A stretch of DNA of 10,326 nt from an uncultured bacterium (GTDB lineage Bacteria; Actinomycetota; Coriobacteriia; Coriobacteriales; Coriobacteriaceae), in assembly GCA_905215835.1 (NCBI GenBank), contig CAJMRR010000067.1, forward strand, positions 1 through 10,326. Reading direction: 5' to 3'. The position numbers were made by a program, and so were the translations under genes. Positions 1 to 6,561 of this stretch are shown here, one piece after another; positions within the stretch are counted from its first letter, which is position 1; every line of letters begins with the position of its first letter. The notes beneath the pieces were generated by a model, which was given only the letters and a program-made list of their open reading frames with translations, did not search any database and was not told the origin of the DNA.

Positions 1-1
1 C

Positions 2-604
2 GAGGACCTGCTGGCCCGCCATGCCGCATCGCGCGCCGACATCATTCTGCTCGACATGATCATGCCGCTCGTCAACGGCATGGACACCGCACGCGAACTG
101 CGCCAGGCCGACACCGCCGTGCGCCTGGTGTTCCTCACCTCGTCGCCCGAGTTCGCGCTGGAATCCTACGAGGTCCGCGCCTTCGACTATCTGCTCAAGC
201 CCGTGACTTACGAACGCCTGGCGCAGTTACTCGACGAGCTTTCGAGCATGCGCCCGGCGGCAACCGACGAGCTCGTGATCAAAACTTCCTTTGGCTACCA
301 CGCCCTGCGCCTGTCCGACATCGAATATGCCGAGGCGCGCAACAAGCACGTGGTCTTCCACCTGCGCGACGGACGCGATATCGAGGCACTCGAGTCGTTC
401 CGCAGCGTCGAGGACCGCTTGGAGCAAAACGCAGTCTTCTTTAAATGCCACCGCAGCTACCAGGTCAACCTGCGCAATATCGATCACTTTGACCGCACGG
501 ACATCGTCATGCGCTCGGGCGCGTGCATCCCGCTTTCGCGCAGTTGCAAGCAGGGATTCCAAGACGCCTACTTTGCGGCGCGCTTTGAGGGTGGGAGACA
601 CTGA
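2..604 (+). CDS. LytTR-family response regulator (5' partial)
   Basis: DNA-binding response regulator of a two-component system, cytoplasmic. The reading frame is open to the left edge, so the N-terminus (about 40 residues, including the acidic pair that binds Mg) lies outside the window; 200 residues are visible. The receiver phospho-acceptor is the Asp in the LLDMIMP stretch (codon 53-55, visible residue 18). The switch Thr is visible residue 46 (FLTSS) and the conserved Lys is residue 66 (LLKPV). A LytTR DNA-binding domain fills roughly visible residues 90-195, with the typical IEYAEARNKHVVFH strand and the FFKCHRSYQVNL segment. The stop overlaps the start of the kinase gene by one base (TGATG), so the two are translated together. 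LytTR regulators of this kind commonly control peptide signalling, bacteriocin or surface genes; the target here is not visible. Confidence 0.93.
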   Translation, partial: EDLLARHAASRADIILLDMIMPLVNGMDTARELRQADTAVRLVFLTSSPEFALESYEVRAFDYLLKPVTYERLAQLLDELSSMRPAATDELVIKTSFGYHALRLSDIEYAEARNKHVVFHLRDGRDIEALESFRSVEDRLEQNAVFFKCHRSYQVNLRNIDHFDRTDIVMRSGACIPLSRSCKQGFQDAYFAARFEGGRH

Positions 605-1881
605 TGGTCTCCTCGGTCGAAATGGTCCTTTGGGCAATCCACCACGCCACGACGCTGCTCTTTGGCGTCTTTGCCTCGGCGGCGCTGTGCGGTATCGAGA
701 TCAACCGGCGTCATGCGCTTGAACTGGTGCTGGTCGGTGCCGTAACCGGATGCGCATTTGGCCTCGCCAATGCCGTCGGCGGAGAGCTTTTCGCCCGCCA
801 GGTATATCCGCTCGTCGTGCATCTGCCGCTCATCATCTATTTGTGTGCGCGCTACCGCCTGAGCCCGCTGCTTGCCGCGCTCGGCATTACGAGTGCTTAT
901 CTGAGCTGCCAGTTCAGCAATTGGATGGGCATCGCCGCCTTTGCCGCAACCGATTCGCAGATCGCGTACTATCTGGCGCGCATCGCTACCACACTCGCCG
1001 TCTTTGCCGTCCTGTTGCATTGGGCCGGCGACATCGGTCCGCGCTTGGCGATTAAAAGCACCACCGAGCTGGGCATCCTTTTAATCCTGCCGCTCGTCTA
1101 TTACGTCTTTGACTATGCCACCAACGTCTACACCACACTGTTCCACTCGGGCTCGGTGGTGACGGTTGAGTTTTTGGCCTTTGCGCTCTGCGCGTTCTAC
1201 CTTATGTTCCTCGCCGTCTACCTGCGCGAATACGAAGAAAAGGAAACCGCCGAGCGAGAGCGCTGGATGCTCGAAACCCGCGACAGCGCCGCCATTAAAG
1301 AGCTTGAGGCCTGGCGTCAATCTGGTCGCGAGCTGTCGATTCTTCGCCACGACATGCGTCACTTCCTACGCGGCCTGGCCGCTTTAATTGAGGAGGGGCA
1401 CACCGACGAGGCGCTCAAACGCATCGACGAACTCTGCGAAGCCGGCGACCGCACCGCCGTACGCCGCTTCTGCGCCAACGAGACGGTAAACATTGCGCTT
1501 TCGTCATTTAACTCGGAAATCAATAGAAACGGCATTACCGCCAACCTGCGCGCCGCCGTACCCGAAACCATCCACGTAGGTGACGCCGACCTGTTTAGCG
1601 TGCTCTCAAATGCCTTGGAAAACGCTATCACCGCCGCAAGCGCCGCACCCCAAGGAAAGCGATTCGTCGACTTTGACCTGCGATTAGAGGACGGCCAGCT
1701 GCTGCTGTTAGTTTCCAACACGTTTGACCGCGCGCCGCGCATGGTCGACGGCATGCCCGTGACCCGGCATGCGGGCCACGGCTTTGGCACCAGGAGCATC
1801 AAACTTGCCGTGGAGCGCATGAACGGCAACTGCCAGTTCCGCATTAACGGCGATCGGTTTGAGCTGCGCGCTGTGATGTAG
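604..1881 (+). CDS. GHKL sensor histidine kinase, seven-helix membrane sensor
   Basis: Sensor kinase partner of the preceding LytTR regulator. The first ~215 of 425 residues form about seven hydrophobic segments (near residues 8-30, 38-60, 67-84, 87-112, 119-142, 154-174, 186-208), followed by a charged linker likely to be coiled coil (REYEEKETAERERW). The dimerisation and phosphotransfer box is LRHDMRHFL, with the probable phospho-His at residue 249. The N box is SNALENAI and the G box is GHGFGTRSI, typical of the HATPase_c_5/GHKL group that includes AgrC-like kinases. No extracytoplasmic sensor domain is seen, so the ligand is probably sensed within the membrane or in short loops; a peptide is likely from family precedent only. 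The start is fixed by the one-base overlap with the regulator stop. There is no gene for a signal peptide or its processing enzyme in the window. Confidence 0.93.
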   Translation: MVSSVEMVLWAIHHATTLLFGVFASAALCGIEINRRHALELVLVGAVTGCAFGLANAVGGELFARQVYPLVVHLPLIIYLCARYRLSPLLAALGITSAYLSCQFSNWMGIAAFAATDSQIAYYLARIATTLAVFAVLLHWAGDIGPRLAIKSTTELGILLILPLVYYVFDYATNVYTTLFHSGSVVTVEFLAFALCAFYLMFLAVYLREYEEKETAERERWMLETRDSAAIKELEAWRQSGRELSILRHDMRHFLRGLAALIEEGHTDEALKRIDELCEAGDRTAVRRFCANETVNIALSSFNSEINRNGITANLRAAVPETIHVGDADLFSVLSNALENAITAASAAPQGKRFVDFDLRLEDGQLLLLVSNTFDRAPRMVDGMPVTRHAGHGFGTRSIKLAVERMNGNCQFRINGDRFELRAVM

Positions 1882-1945
1882 AAGTGCGGCGCCGATCTCG
1901 AGGCGCGCCTTGCCCGCCAGGCAATCGCTCGCCGGCGCCAATCCG
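1882..1945. other. Convergent gene gap with short GC-rich inverted repeats
   Basis: The kinase gene (+) and the 191-aa gene (-) end facing each other across 64 bases. Small perfect hairpins are visible: TTGCC/GGCAA at 1910-1914 and 1920-1924, CCGCT/AGCGG at 1943-1947 and 1950-1954 (over the - gene stop), and two GGCGCC boxes at 1888-1893 and 1934-1939. None is followed by a T tract on either strand, so a standard intrinsic terminator cannot be claimed; the structures may still slow convergent polymerases. Confidence 0.35.
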
Positions 1946-2521
1946 CTACAGCGGAGCGGCTACCGGGGTCAGCTGCTTGATGTATGCCCACATGCGCTGC
2001 TTGGCGGCTTTGTCAGTGAGCGCCGCCTCAAAACCGTCGAGCGCGAGCACGCGGCGACCCTGCACATGGGCGACCAAGCCGGGCTTGAGCATGGCGGTGT
2101 CGAAGTCATCGATCGCCACGAGCATATCGGCGTAGGTCTCGCGCATGGCGTCAGCCGCGTTGTTGTCGAGCAGTAGCACCGCCTCGGGGTCCAAAGCCTC
2201 AAGCGCCTCACGGAACAGCTCGCACGGCAGAGTCTCGCCCACCGCGACCGCTCCGTCACCCACGCCGGCGACGCTTGCCAGCACGCAAAAATCCTCGGGC
2301 GCGTAGCCGATGGCCCCAAGCGCCTTGCGCAACGCCGCGCCATCCGGGCCGGCGGCAAGCTCGCCACCCGAACGCTCGGCCTCGTCCAAATCGCCTTTGA
2401 CCAGCACGATCGGCGAGCACGCGTTGCCCGCGATACGCACGCCACGGACCGCAAGCGATGCGAGCTCCTGCTCGGCCGCCTGGGCGATGGCTTCTTTTTT
2501 CTGGCTTTGTGACGTGGACAT
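1946..2521 (-). CDS. Hypothetical protein, possible degenerate uracil-DNA-glycosylase-like fold
   Basis: Predicted 191-aa soluble protein that I do not recognise with confidence. The start at 2521 (MSTSQSQ) is chosen because GGAGAG lies just upstream (2525-2530). The longer start at 2551 would sit on a TATAAT promoter box and has no ribosome site. The sequence is acidic, Ala-rich and without signal peptide or membrane helix. Its order of elements recalls family-4 uracil-DNA glycosylases: a hydrophobic strand (PIVLVKGD), a G-x-x-G-x-x-L-x-x-x-L-x-x-I-G stretch (GPDGAALRKALGAIGYAPED), an L-D-P-E-A-V-L-L-L strand with NNAADAM after it, and a C-terminal strand plus helix (VLALDGFEAALTDKAAKQRM). 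The GEAPG-type catalytic motif, the four Fe-S cysteines and the HPS motif are all missing, so enzyme activity is not expected. The resemblance is by eye and may be chance. It is divergent from thioredoxin with no evident functional link. Confidence 0.8.
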   Translation of the reverse strand: MSTSQSQKKEAIAQAAEQELASLAVRGVRIAGNACSPIVLVKGDLDEAERSGGELAAGPDGAALRKALGAIGYAPEDFCVLASVAGVGDGAVAVGETLPCELFREALEALDPEAVLLLDNNAADAMRETYADMLVAIDDFDTAMLKPGLVAHVQGRRVLALDGFEAALTDKAAKQRMWAYIKQLTPVAAPL

Positions 2522-2524
2522 GCG

Positions 2525-2530
2525 CTCTCC
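2525..2530 (-). promoter_or_regulatory. Ribosome binding site deciding the start at 2521
   Basis: GGAGAG on the - strand, three bases from the ATG whose first base is 2521. It favours the 191-aa product over a ten-residue-longer one. Confidence 0.7.
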
Positions 2531-2549
2531 AATCGTTTGCGTGCCCACC

Positions 2550-2555
2550 ATTATA
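2550..2555 (-). promoter_or_regulatory. -10 box (TATAAT) for the 191-aa gene
   Basis: The reverse complement reads a perfect TATAAT 29 bases upstream of the chosen ATG. The expected -35 region (about 2573-2578) is poor, so sigma-A recognition is likely but not certain. The box overlaps an AT-rich island in the divergent gap between this gene and thioredoxin. Confidence 0.5.
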
Positions 2556-2574
2556 TAAAAGAGCCGCCCGCGAG

Positions 2575-2603
2575 TGGTTGCTTTGCGTGCGGCTGGGTAT
2601 AAG
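2575..2603 (+). promoter_or_regulatory. Weak candidate promoter for thioredoxin
   Basis: TATAAG at 2598-2603 with TGGTTG at 2575-2580, 17 bases apart, about 55 bases upstream of the thioredoxin ATG. The -10 is good and the -35 poor. No operator-like repeat is evident. Confidence 0.3.
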
Positions 2604-2657
2604 CACGGTCGTACTGAGTTTTACGCGGCCGAGCCGCGTCGCATTATGGAGGTCACC

Positions 2658-2978
2658 ATGGCTGACATTAATCAGATTACCCCCGAGAACTTCGATTCCA
2701 TCGTTAACGACAGCCTGCCCGTGCTGGTCGATTTTTGGGCACCGTGGTGCGGGCCCTGTCGATCCCTCTCGCCCATCGTTGACGAGGTTGCCGATGAGCT
2801 GGCGGGCAAGCTTGCCGTTGCCAAGTGCAACGTCGACGACAACCAGGACCTGGCCATGAAGTATGGCGTCATGAGCATCCCCACGCTGATTGTGTTTAAG
2901 AACGGCGAGGAGATTGACCGCTCGGTTGGCGCTCTGCCCAAGGCGAGGCTACAGGCGCTGCTGGAGAAGCATCTGTAA
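2658..2978 (+). CDS. trxA: Thioredoxin
   Basis: Cytoplasmic thiol-disulfide oxidoreductase of 106 aa, the usual thioredoxin length. It reduces protein disulfides and is itself recycled by thioredoxin reductase (no reductase gene is in the window). The active site WCGPC spans residues 30-34 with redox cysteines 31 and 34. The buried Asp is residue 25 (LVDFW), the cis-Pro is residue 75 (SIPT), and the FKNGEEIDRSVGA stretch matches the family C-terminal strands. An extra Cys is present at residue 57 (AKCNVDD), where most thioredoxins also carry a small residue. The start at 2658 is chosen for GGAGG at 2648-2652; the open frame runs further upstream to 2574 but those residues are unlike thioredoxin. 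It appears monocistronic, closed by the terminator at 3100-3137, and divergent from the 191-aa gene. Confidence 0.97.
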   Translation: MADINQITPENFDSIVNDSLPVLVDFWAPWCGPCRSLSPIVDEVADELAGKLAVAKCNVDDNQDLAMKYGVMSIPTLIVFKNGEEIDRSVGALPKARLQALLEKHL

Positions 2979-3099
2979 TACGCTTGTTACATGTTGCCGT
3001 CTGCCTGCCGCCCATGAGCGGTTTTGCACCGCTCGCCGGACTTCTGGATGCACCGAGTGCAACCACGGATAGTATGGTAGGCACAAACAGCCCCCAGTG
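2979..3099 (+). other. Thioredoxin 3' leader region, no gene
   Basis: There is no coding sequence between the thioredoxin stop and its terminator. A short hairpin, GAGCGG/CCGCTC (3016-3021 and 3029-3034, loop TTTTGCA), has no T tract. A TAGTAT box at 3070-3075 resembles a -10 element but has no good -35; if active it would start a ~55-base RNA ending at the terminator. Confidence 0.3.
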
Positions 3100-3137
3100 A
3101 ACGGGTGCGGGTCGCACAGACTCGTACCCGTTTTCTT
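3100..3137 (+). terminator. Rho-independent terminator after thioredoxin
   Basis: A 14-bp stem pairs 3100-3113 with 3119-3132 (AACGGGTGCGGGTC with GACTCGTACCCGTT; two G-U pairs, no mismatch), loop GCACA, followed by TTCTT. It insulates the thioredoxin gene from the nickel unit downstream. Confidence 0.85.
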
Positions 3138-3164
3138 ATGCAGCTGCGCGCAGAGCGGGCGTAG

Positions 3165-3170
3165 TAAAAT
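3165..3170 (+). promoter_or_regulatory. Candidate -10 box for the nickel unit
   Basis: TAAAAT lies 39 bases upstream of the ATG at 3210, in the only space between the thioredoxin terminator and the next gene. No convincing -35 is seen at 3142-3147. No palindrome with the GTATGA-N16-TCATAC form of the E. coli NikR operator is found here. Confidence 0.35.
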
Positions 3171-3209
3171 CTGAACCACTGAACTGCCCCATACAAAAGG
3201 AGATCTCCC

Positions 3210-3458
3210 ATGCATGATGTTGGAATGAACATGAGCCAGCTTGCCATGAGCGTCAAACAGGTCGACGACACCATCGAGCTCGCTCACGAATGGAGCCATC
3301 AGTTGCTACATGCGACCGAGAATTTTGACATGGAGCGCATCGGCGCCAAGCTCGAGGCCGCCATGGCCGCGCTCCACGAGGCGCATGACGCGCTCGAGGG
3401 CTACGAGGAAGCCATCGAGGCCGACCACAACTCCGTCGGCTCCGTGAAGCTGGTGTAA
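3210..3458 (+). CDS. Small acidic His-bearing helical protein, unknown function, coupled to nikR
   Basis: An 82-aa protein that matches no family I know. A strong ribosome site (AAAGGAGA, ending about eight bases before the ATG) and GC-rich codon use support it as a real gene. It has 16 Asp/Glu against four Lys/Arg and is predicted to be almost entirely helical, without signal peptide or membrane segment. Seven His are present: 26, 30 and 34 are spaced four apart (HEWSHQLLH), so they line one helix face, and 56 and 59 form HEAH. There are four Met in the first 13 residues and no Cys. The stop is one base from the nikR start, so the two are co-translated. From context it may bind or buffer nickel or another metal, or modulate NikR; this is inference. 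The opening MHDV recalls HypA only superficially, since HypA zinc-binding cysteines are absent. Confidence 0.8.
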   Translation: MHDVGMNMSQLAMSVKQVDDTIELAHEWSHQLLHATENFDMERIGAKLEAAMAALHEAHDALEGYEEAIEADHNSVGSVKLV

Positions 3459-3459
3459 G

Positions 3460-3972
3460 GTGGCCGAACACGAGCACGGTTGCGGGTACGAGCACGAGCA
3501 TCCGCACGGGGCGGACGGTGACGCGGGCTGCCACTGTAGTGGCTCCGGCTCCGAGCTGGTCCGTTTTTCGGTTACCGCACCCGACGACCTGCTGCGCCGT
3601 TTTGACGAGCAGATCGCACGCCGCGGCGACGTGGCCAACCGATCCGAGGCCGTGCGCGACCTGATTCGCGCCTCGATCGCCAAAGAGCAGATGCGCACGC
3701 CCGATGAGCACGTTATCGGGTCGCTCACTATGATCTACGACCATCACACCGGCGATCTGACGCGCCGCCTGGACGAGGTGCAGCACGACTACACCGACGA
3801 GATCGTATCGACCATGCACGTGCATCTGGATCACCACAACTGCTTGGAGATTCTGGCGCTCAAGGGTCGCGGCGAGCGCGTCTACGAACTAGCCGACCGC
3901 CTGCTGGGCCTGCGCGGCGTTAAGCACGGCGAGCTCACGTGCGCCGCCACCAAGCAGAGCCTGGGGCTGTAG
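3460..3972 (+). CDS. nikR: Nickel-responsive repressor NikR with His/Cys-rich N-terminal extension
   Basis: Ribbon-helix-helix metalloregulator that binds operator DNA when nickel is bound, normally repressing nickel uptake and controlling nickel enzymes. It is 170 aa, against ~130-150 for typical NikR. The RHH domain is about residues 33-75, with strand residues R35, S37 and T39 at the DNA-contact positions and an NRSEAVRDLIR helix. The ACT-like domain keeps all four high-affinity nickel ligands: H109, H120, H122 and C128, equivalent to E. coli 76, 87, 89 and 95. Residues 1-31 are an added metal-binding tail with His at 4, 6, 12, 14, 16, 25 and Cys at 8, 24, 26. The GTG start is forced: an in-frame stop lies at 3445-3447 and no other ATG or GTG occurs before the RHH domain. 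No strong ribosome site is seen, so translation probably depends on the gene one base upstream. hyp genes follow on the same strand. Confidence 0.94.
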   Translation: MAEHEHGCGYEHEHPHGADGDAGCHCSGSGSELVRFSVTAPDDLLRRFDEQIARRGDVANRSEAVRDLIRASIAKEQMRTPDEHVIGSLTMIYDHHTGDLTRRLDEVQHDYTDEIVSTMHVHLDHHNCLEILALKGRGERVYELADRLLGLRGVKHGELTCAATKQSLGL

Positions 3973-3991
3973 CGGGATTTCCCGCAGCGCA

Positions 3992-4070
3992 CCTGCCAAA
4001 TAGGGACAGGTTTGTTTTGGCAGGGTTAGAAGTTTTACCTACCAAAATAAACCTGTCCCTTTTTGGTCGG
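3992..4070. repeat. Inverted pair of REP-like units between nikR and hypF
   Basis: Two 33-base arms, 3992-4024 and 4038-4070, are inverted copies (28 of 33 positions identical) around a 13-base spacer. Each arm is itself a hairpin: CCTGCCAAA/TTTGGCAGG is perfect in arm one (3992-4000 and 4016-4024), and CCTACCAAA/TTTGGTCGG is near-perfect in arm two. The core of each is GGGACAGGTTT. The layout is that of a paired repetitive extragenic palindrome (BIME-like). A short T run sits inside the end of arm two (CCCTTTTT), so the innermost 23-bp hairpin can also act as the nikR terminator. Confidence 0.8.
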
Positions 4071-4077
4071 TTTTGAT

Positions 4078-4083
4078 GAGGGG
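4078..4083 (+). promoter_or_regulatory. Ribosome binding site deciding the hypF start
   Basis: GAGGGG six bases before the ATG at 4090. It sets the N-terminus at MRHVHIH, which aligns with the acylphosphatase domain starts of other HypF proteins. Confidence 0.7.
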
Positions 4084-4089
4084 TGTCGC

Positions 4090-6561
4090 ATGCGGCATGT
4101 GCATATTCATGTGACGGGCATTGTACAGGGCGTTGGCATGCGACCGTTTGTGTATCGCGAGGCCATGGCGCATGGCATTTGCGGATGGGTGCTCAATGCG
4201 GGCGACGGCGTGCATATCGAGGTGCACGCTCCGGCCGATGCACTCGATGCTTTTGTTGCCGCGCTTTCTGAGCATGCGCCTGCGGCAGCCCGCGTAGAGC
4301 ATGTCGAGGTTGTGGACTTGGCAGCCAACGGTTGGGATGCCGCCAACGAACAGGGCTTTCGCATCGTAGCATCGCAGGACCAGACCGCGCACACGACGCT
4401 TGTCTCGCCCGATATCGCCACCTGCAACGATTGCTTGCGCGAATTGTTCGATCCCGCCGACCGACGCTATCACTACCCCTTTATCAACTGCACTAACTGC
4501 GGGCCACGCTTTACCATCATCCGATCGTTGCCTTATGACCGAGCGGCCACGTCGATGGATTGTTTTCCCATGTGCCCCAAGTGCGCCGCGGAGTATGCCG
4601 ACCCACTCGACCGGCGTTTTCACGCGCAGCCCGATGCCTGCTTTGATTGCGGGCCGCATATTATGTGGCGCGAGGCTGTAAACGGCGATGCGTGCGGGAA
4701 TTCGTCCGCGACACCGGCCGTCGGCACCACACGCGAGGCCAGCGACGACATCATCGAGCGCTGCGTTGAGCTGCTGACCAGCGGTGGCATCGTCGCCATC
4801 AAGGGCCTGGGCGGATTCCATCTAGCCTGTGACGCTGCCAACGAGCAGGCGGTGCGCGAGCTGCGCCGTCGCAAGCGTCGCAGCAACAAGCCACTTGCCG
4901 TCATGGTGCGCAGTCTTGCCGATGCCGAGCGCCTGTGTCATATCGACGATGCTGAACGCGATCTGCTCGCCGGCAGCATCCGCCCCATTGTGCTGCTGCG
5001 CCGGCGCACTGTTGACGAGGGCAACGGCAGTTCCCCCGACGCCCTCGCTCTCGCGCCATCTGTCGCGCACGACTTGCCCGAGCTCGGCGTCATGCTCCCC
5101 TATACGCCGCTTCAACATCTGTTGCTTGCCGCGGCAGAAGCCTGCGGTATGCACGCGCTCGTCATGACCAGCGGAAACCTGAGCGAAGAACCCATCGAGA
5201 CCGACGACGACCTTGCCTGGGAACACCTCGTTGCTGCCGGCATCGCCGACGCGTTGCTCGGTAACGACCGCGCGATCCTCTCGCGCTATGACGATTCCGT
5301 GGTGCGCGTGGTTGACGGCACCGTTATGCCCGTGCGCCGCGCTCGCGGATATGCACCCCAGCCGCTGCCGTTGCCGGCGCTCGACCGCGCTCCGTCCTGC
5401 GTGCTTGCCTGCGGGCCACAACAAAAGGCCACGATTGCGCTCACGCGTGAAGGGACGAACGGCGAGGCGACCTGTTTTGTTTCGCAGCATATCGGCGATG
5501 TTGAATACGGCGGGACCTTCGATGCCTGGAACGCCGCGCGCACGCGCTTGGAAGATCTCTTTGACTTGGCGCCCGCCGCCTTGGCTTGCGATGTACACCC
5601 CAGTTATCTATCGGGCCAGTGGGCGCGCGAGCAGGCGCGAAAATGCAATCTGCCGCTCGTCGAGGTGCAGCACCATCATGCGCATATCGCGAGCGTAATG
5701 GCCGAAGCCATCGCCGCGGGCCAGCTTACAACCGACGCGCGCGTCCTTGGCATCGCCTTTGACGGCACCGGCGCCGGCACCGATGGGACCATTTGGGGCG
5801 GCGAGCTTCTTGTTGCCAGCCTTGGCGGCTTTGAGCGCGCCGCGCATTTGCGCACCTGGGCGCTCCCCGGTGGGGCGGCCTCCGTGCGCGACGCCCGCCG
5901 CAACGCCTTCGCCCTGCTCAGTGAGCTCGGCCTGCTCGAGCACCCAGGTGCCGCTCGGCTTTTGGACAGCCTCGACGAACAAACGCGCAGCGTGACAGCC
6001 ACCATGATCGAGCGCGGCATCAACAGCCCGCGTACCAGCAGCATGGGGCGTCTCTTTGATGCCGCGGCAGCAATTCTGGGCATCTGCGACAAGGCAACCT
6101 ACGAGGGCGAACCCGCCATAGAACTCGAAGCCGCCGCCTGGCGCGCGCTCAGCAGTGAAAGTGCCTGCCCCGCCGGCAATATAGCCGGCTTTTCCGTAAC
6201 CGAATCATCCCGTCCGGACGCCTGCCATGTTCTAAACTCCAGATCGCTTATTGAGGCGCTTTTGGAGGGAATCAGGGCCGGCACTGCGGCCTACAGGCTC
6301 GCGCTCGACTTCCATATCGCCATCGCGCGCTCCTCGGCGCGCATCGCCAGCGATATCTGCGTGCACGAGGGCATCGACACCGTCGCGCTCTCGGGCGGCG
6401 TGTTCATGAACCGACTTCTGCTTCAGCTTCTCACCCGCGAGCTCAAAAGCGCAGGCTTTACTGTCCTTGTCCCCCACACCGTACCCGTCAATGACGGCTG
6501 CATCGCCTACGGTCAGGCAGCAGTCGCACGCACTCGCCTCGCACAGGTCGCGCCACAATAG
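4090..6561 (+). CDS. hypF: Carbamoyltransferase HypF, [NiFe]-hydrogenase maturation
   Basis: Makes the cyanide precursor of the [NiFe] active site: it converts carbamoyl phosphate to carbamoyl-AMP and transfers the carbamoyl group to the C-terminal Cys of HypE. Domain order over 823 aa: an acylphosphatase-like domain (~1-90; GIVQGVGMRPFV with R18, and N36); two zinc fingers (C112, C115, C134, C137 and C162, C165, C184, C187); a YrdC-like domain (~205-395; KGLGGFHLACDA, SNKPLAVM, MTSGNLSEEP); and a Kae1-like domain (~400-815; HHHAH at 528-532, AFDGTGAGTDG, SGGVFMNRLL). It is somewhat longer than the usual ~750-780 aa, with apparent extra residues after the second zinc finger and near 690-715. 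The ATG at 4090 is chosen for GAGGGG at 4078-4083; the frame is open to a TTG at 4063 inside the upstream repeat, which is less likely. Confidence 0.97.
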   Translation: MRHVHIHVTGIVQGVGMRPFVYREAMAHGICGWVLNAGDGVHIEVHAPADALDAFVAALSEHAPAAARVEHVEVVDLAANGWDAANEQGFRIVASQDQTAHTTLVSPDIATCNDCLRELFDPADRRYHYPFINCTNCGPRFTIIRSLPYDRAATSMDCFPMCPKCAAEYADPLDRRFHAQPDACFDCGPHIMWREAVNGDACGNSSATPAVGTTREASDDIIERCVELLTSGGIVAIKGLGGFHLACDAANEQAVRELRRRKRRSNKPLAVMVRSLADAERLCHIDDAERDLLAGSIRPIVLLRRRTVDEGNGSSPDALALAPSVAHDLPELGVMLPYTPLQHLLLAAAEACGMHALVMTSGNLSEEPIETDDDLAWEHLVAAGIADALLGNDRAILSRYDDSVVRVVDGTVMPVRRARGYAPQPLPLPALDRAPSCVLACGPQQKATIALTREGTNGEATCFVSQHIGDVEYGGTFDAWNAARTRLEDLFDLAPAALACDVHPSYLSGQWAREQARKCNLPLVEVQHHHAHIASVMAEAIAAGQLTTDARVLGIAFDGTGAGTDGTIWGGELLVASLGGFERAAHLRTWALPGGAASVRDARRNAFALLSELGLLEHPGAARLLDSLDEQTRSVTATMIERGINSPRTSSMGRLFDAAAAILGICDKATYEGEPAIELEAAAWRALSSESACPAGNIAGFSVTESSRPDACHVLNSRSLIEALLEGIRAGTAAYRLALDFHIAIARSSARIASDICVHEGIDTVALSGGVFMNRLLLQLLTRELKSAGFTVLVPHTVPVNDGCIAYGQAAVARTRLAQVAPQ

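Noticed and set aside
3016..3034. GAGCGG/CCGCTC hairpin as the thioredoxin terminator
   Set aside because: No T tract follows, and a much stronger terminator lies at 3100-3137.
3072..3194. GTATGG (3072-3077) and CCATAC (3189-3194) as a NikR operator
   Set aside because: They are inverted half-site look-alikes, but 111 bases apart; the known operator has 16 bases between halves. A six-base match is likely by chance.
3210..3230. The 82-aa protein as HypA, because of its MHDV start
   Set aside because: HypA needs a four-Cys zinc site and ~115 residues; this protein has no Cys and no further similarity.
4039..5598. Two long - strand open frames opposite hypF
   Set aside because: Composition is that of a shadow frame (rich in Arg, Gly, His and Val); hypF is unambiguous.
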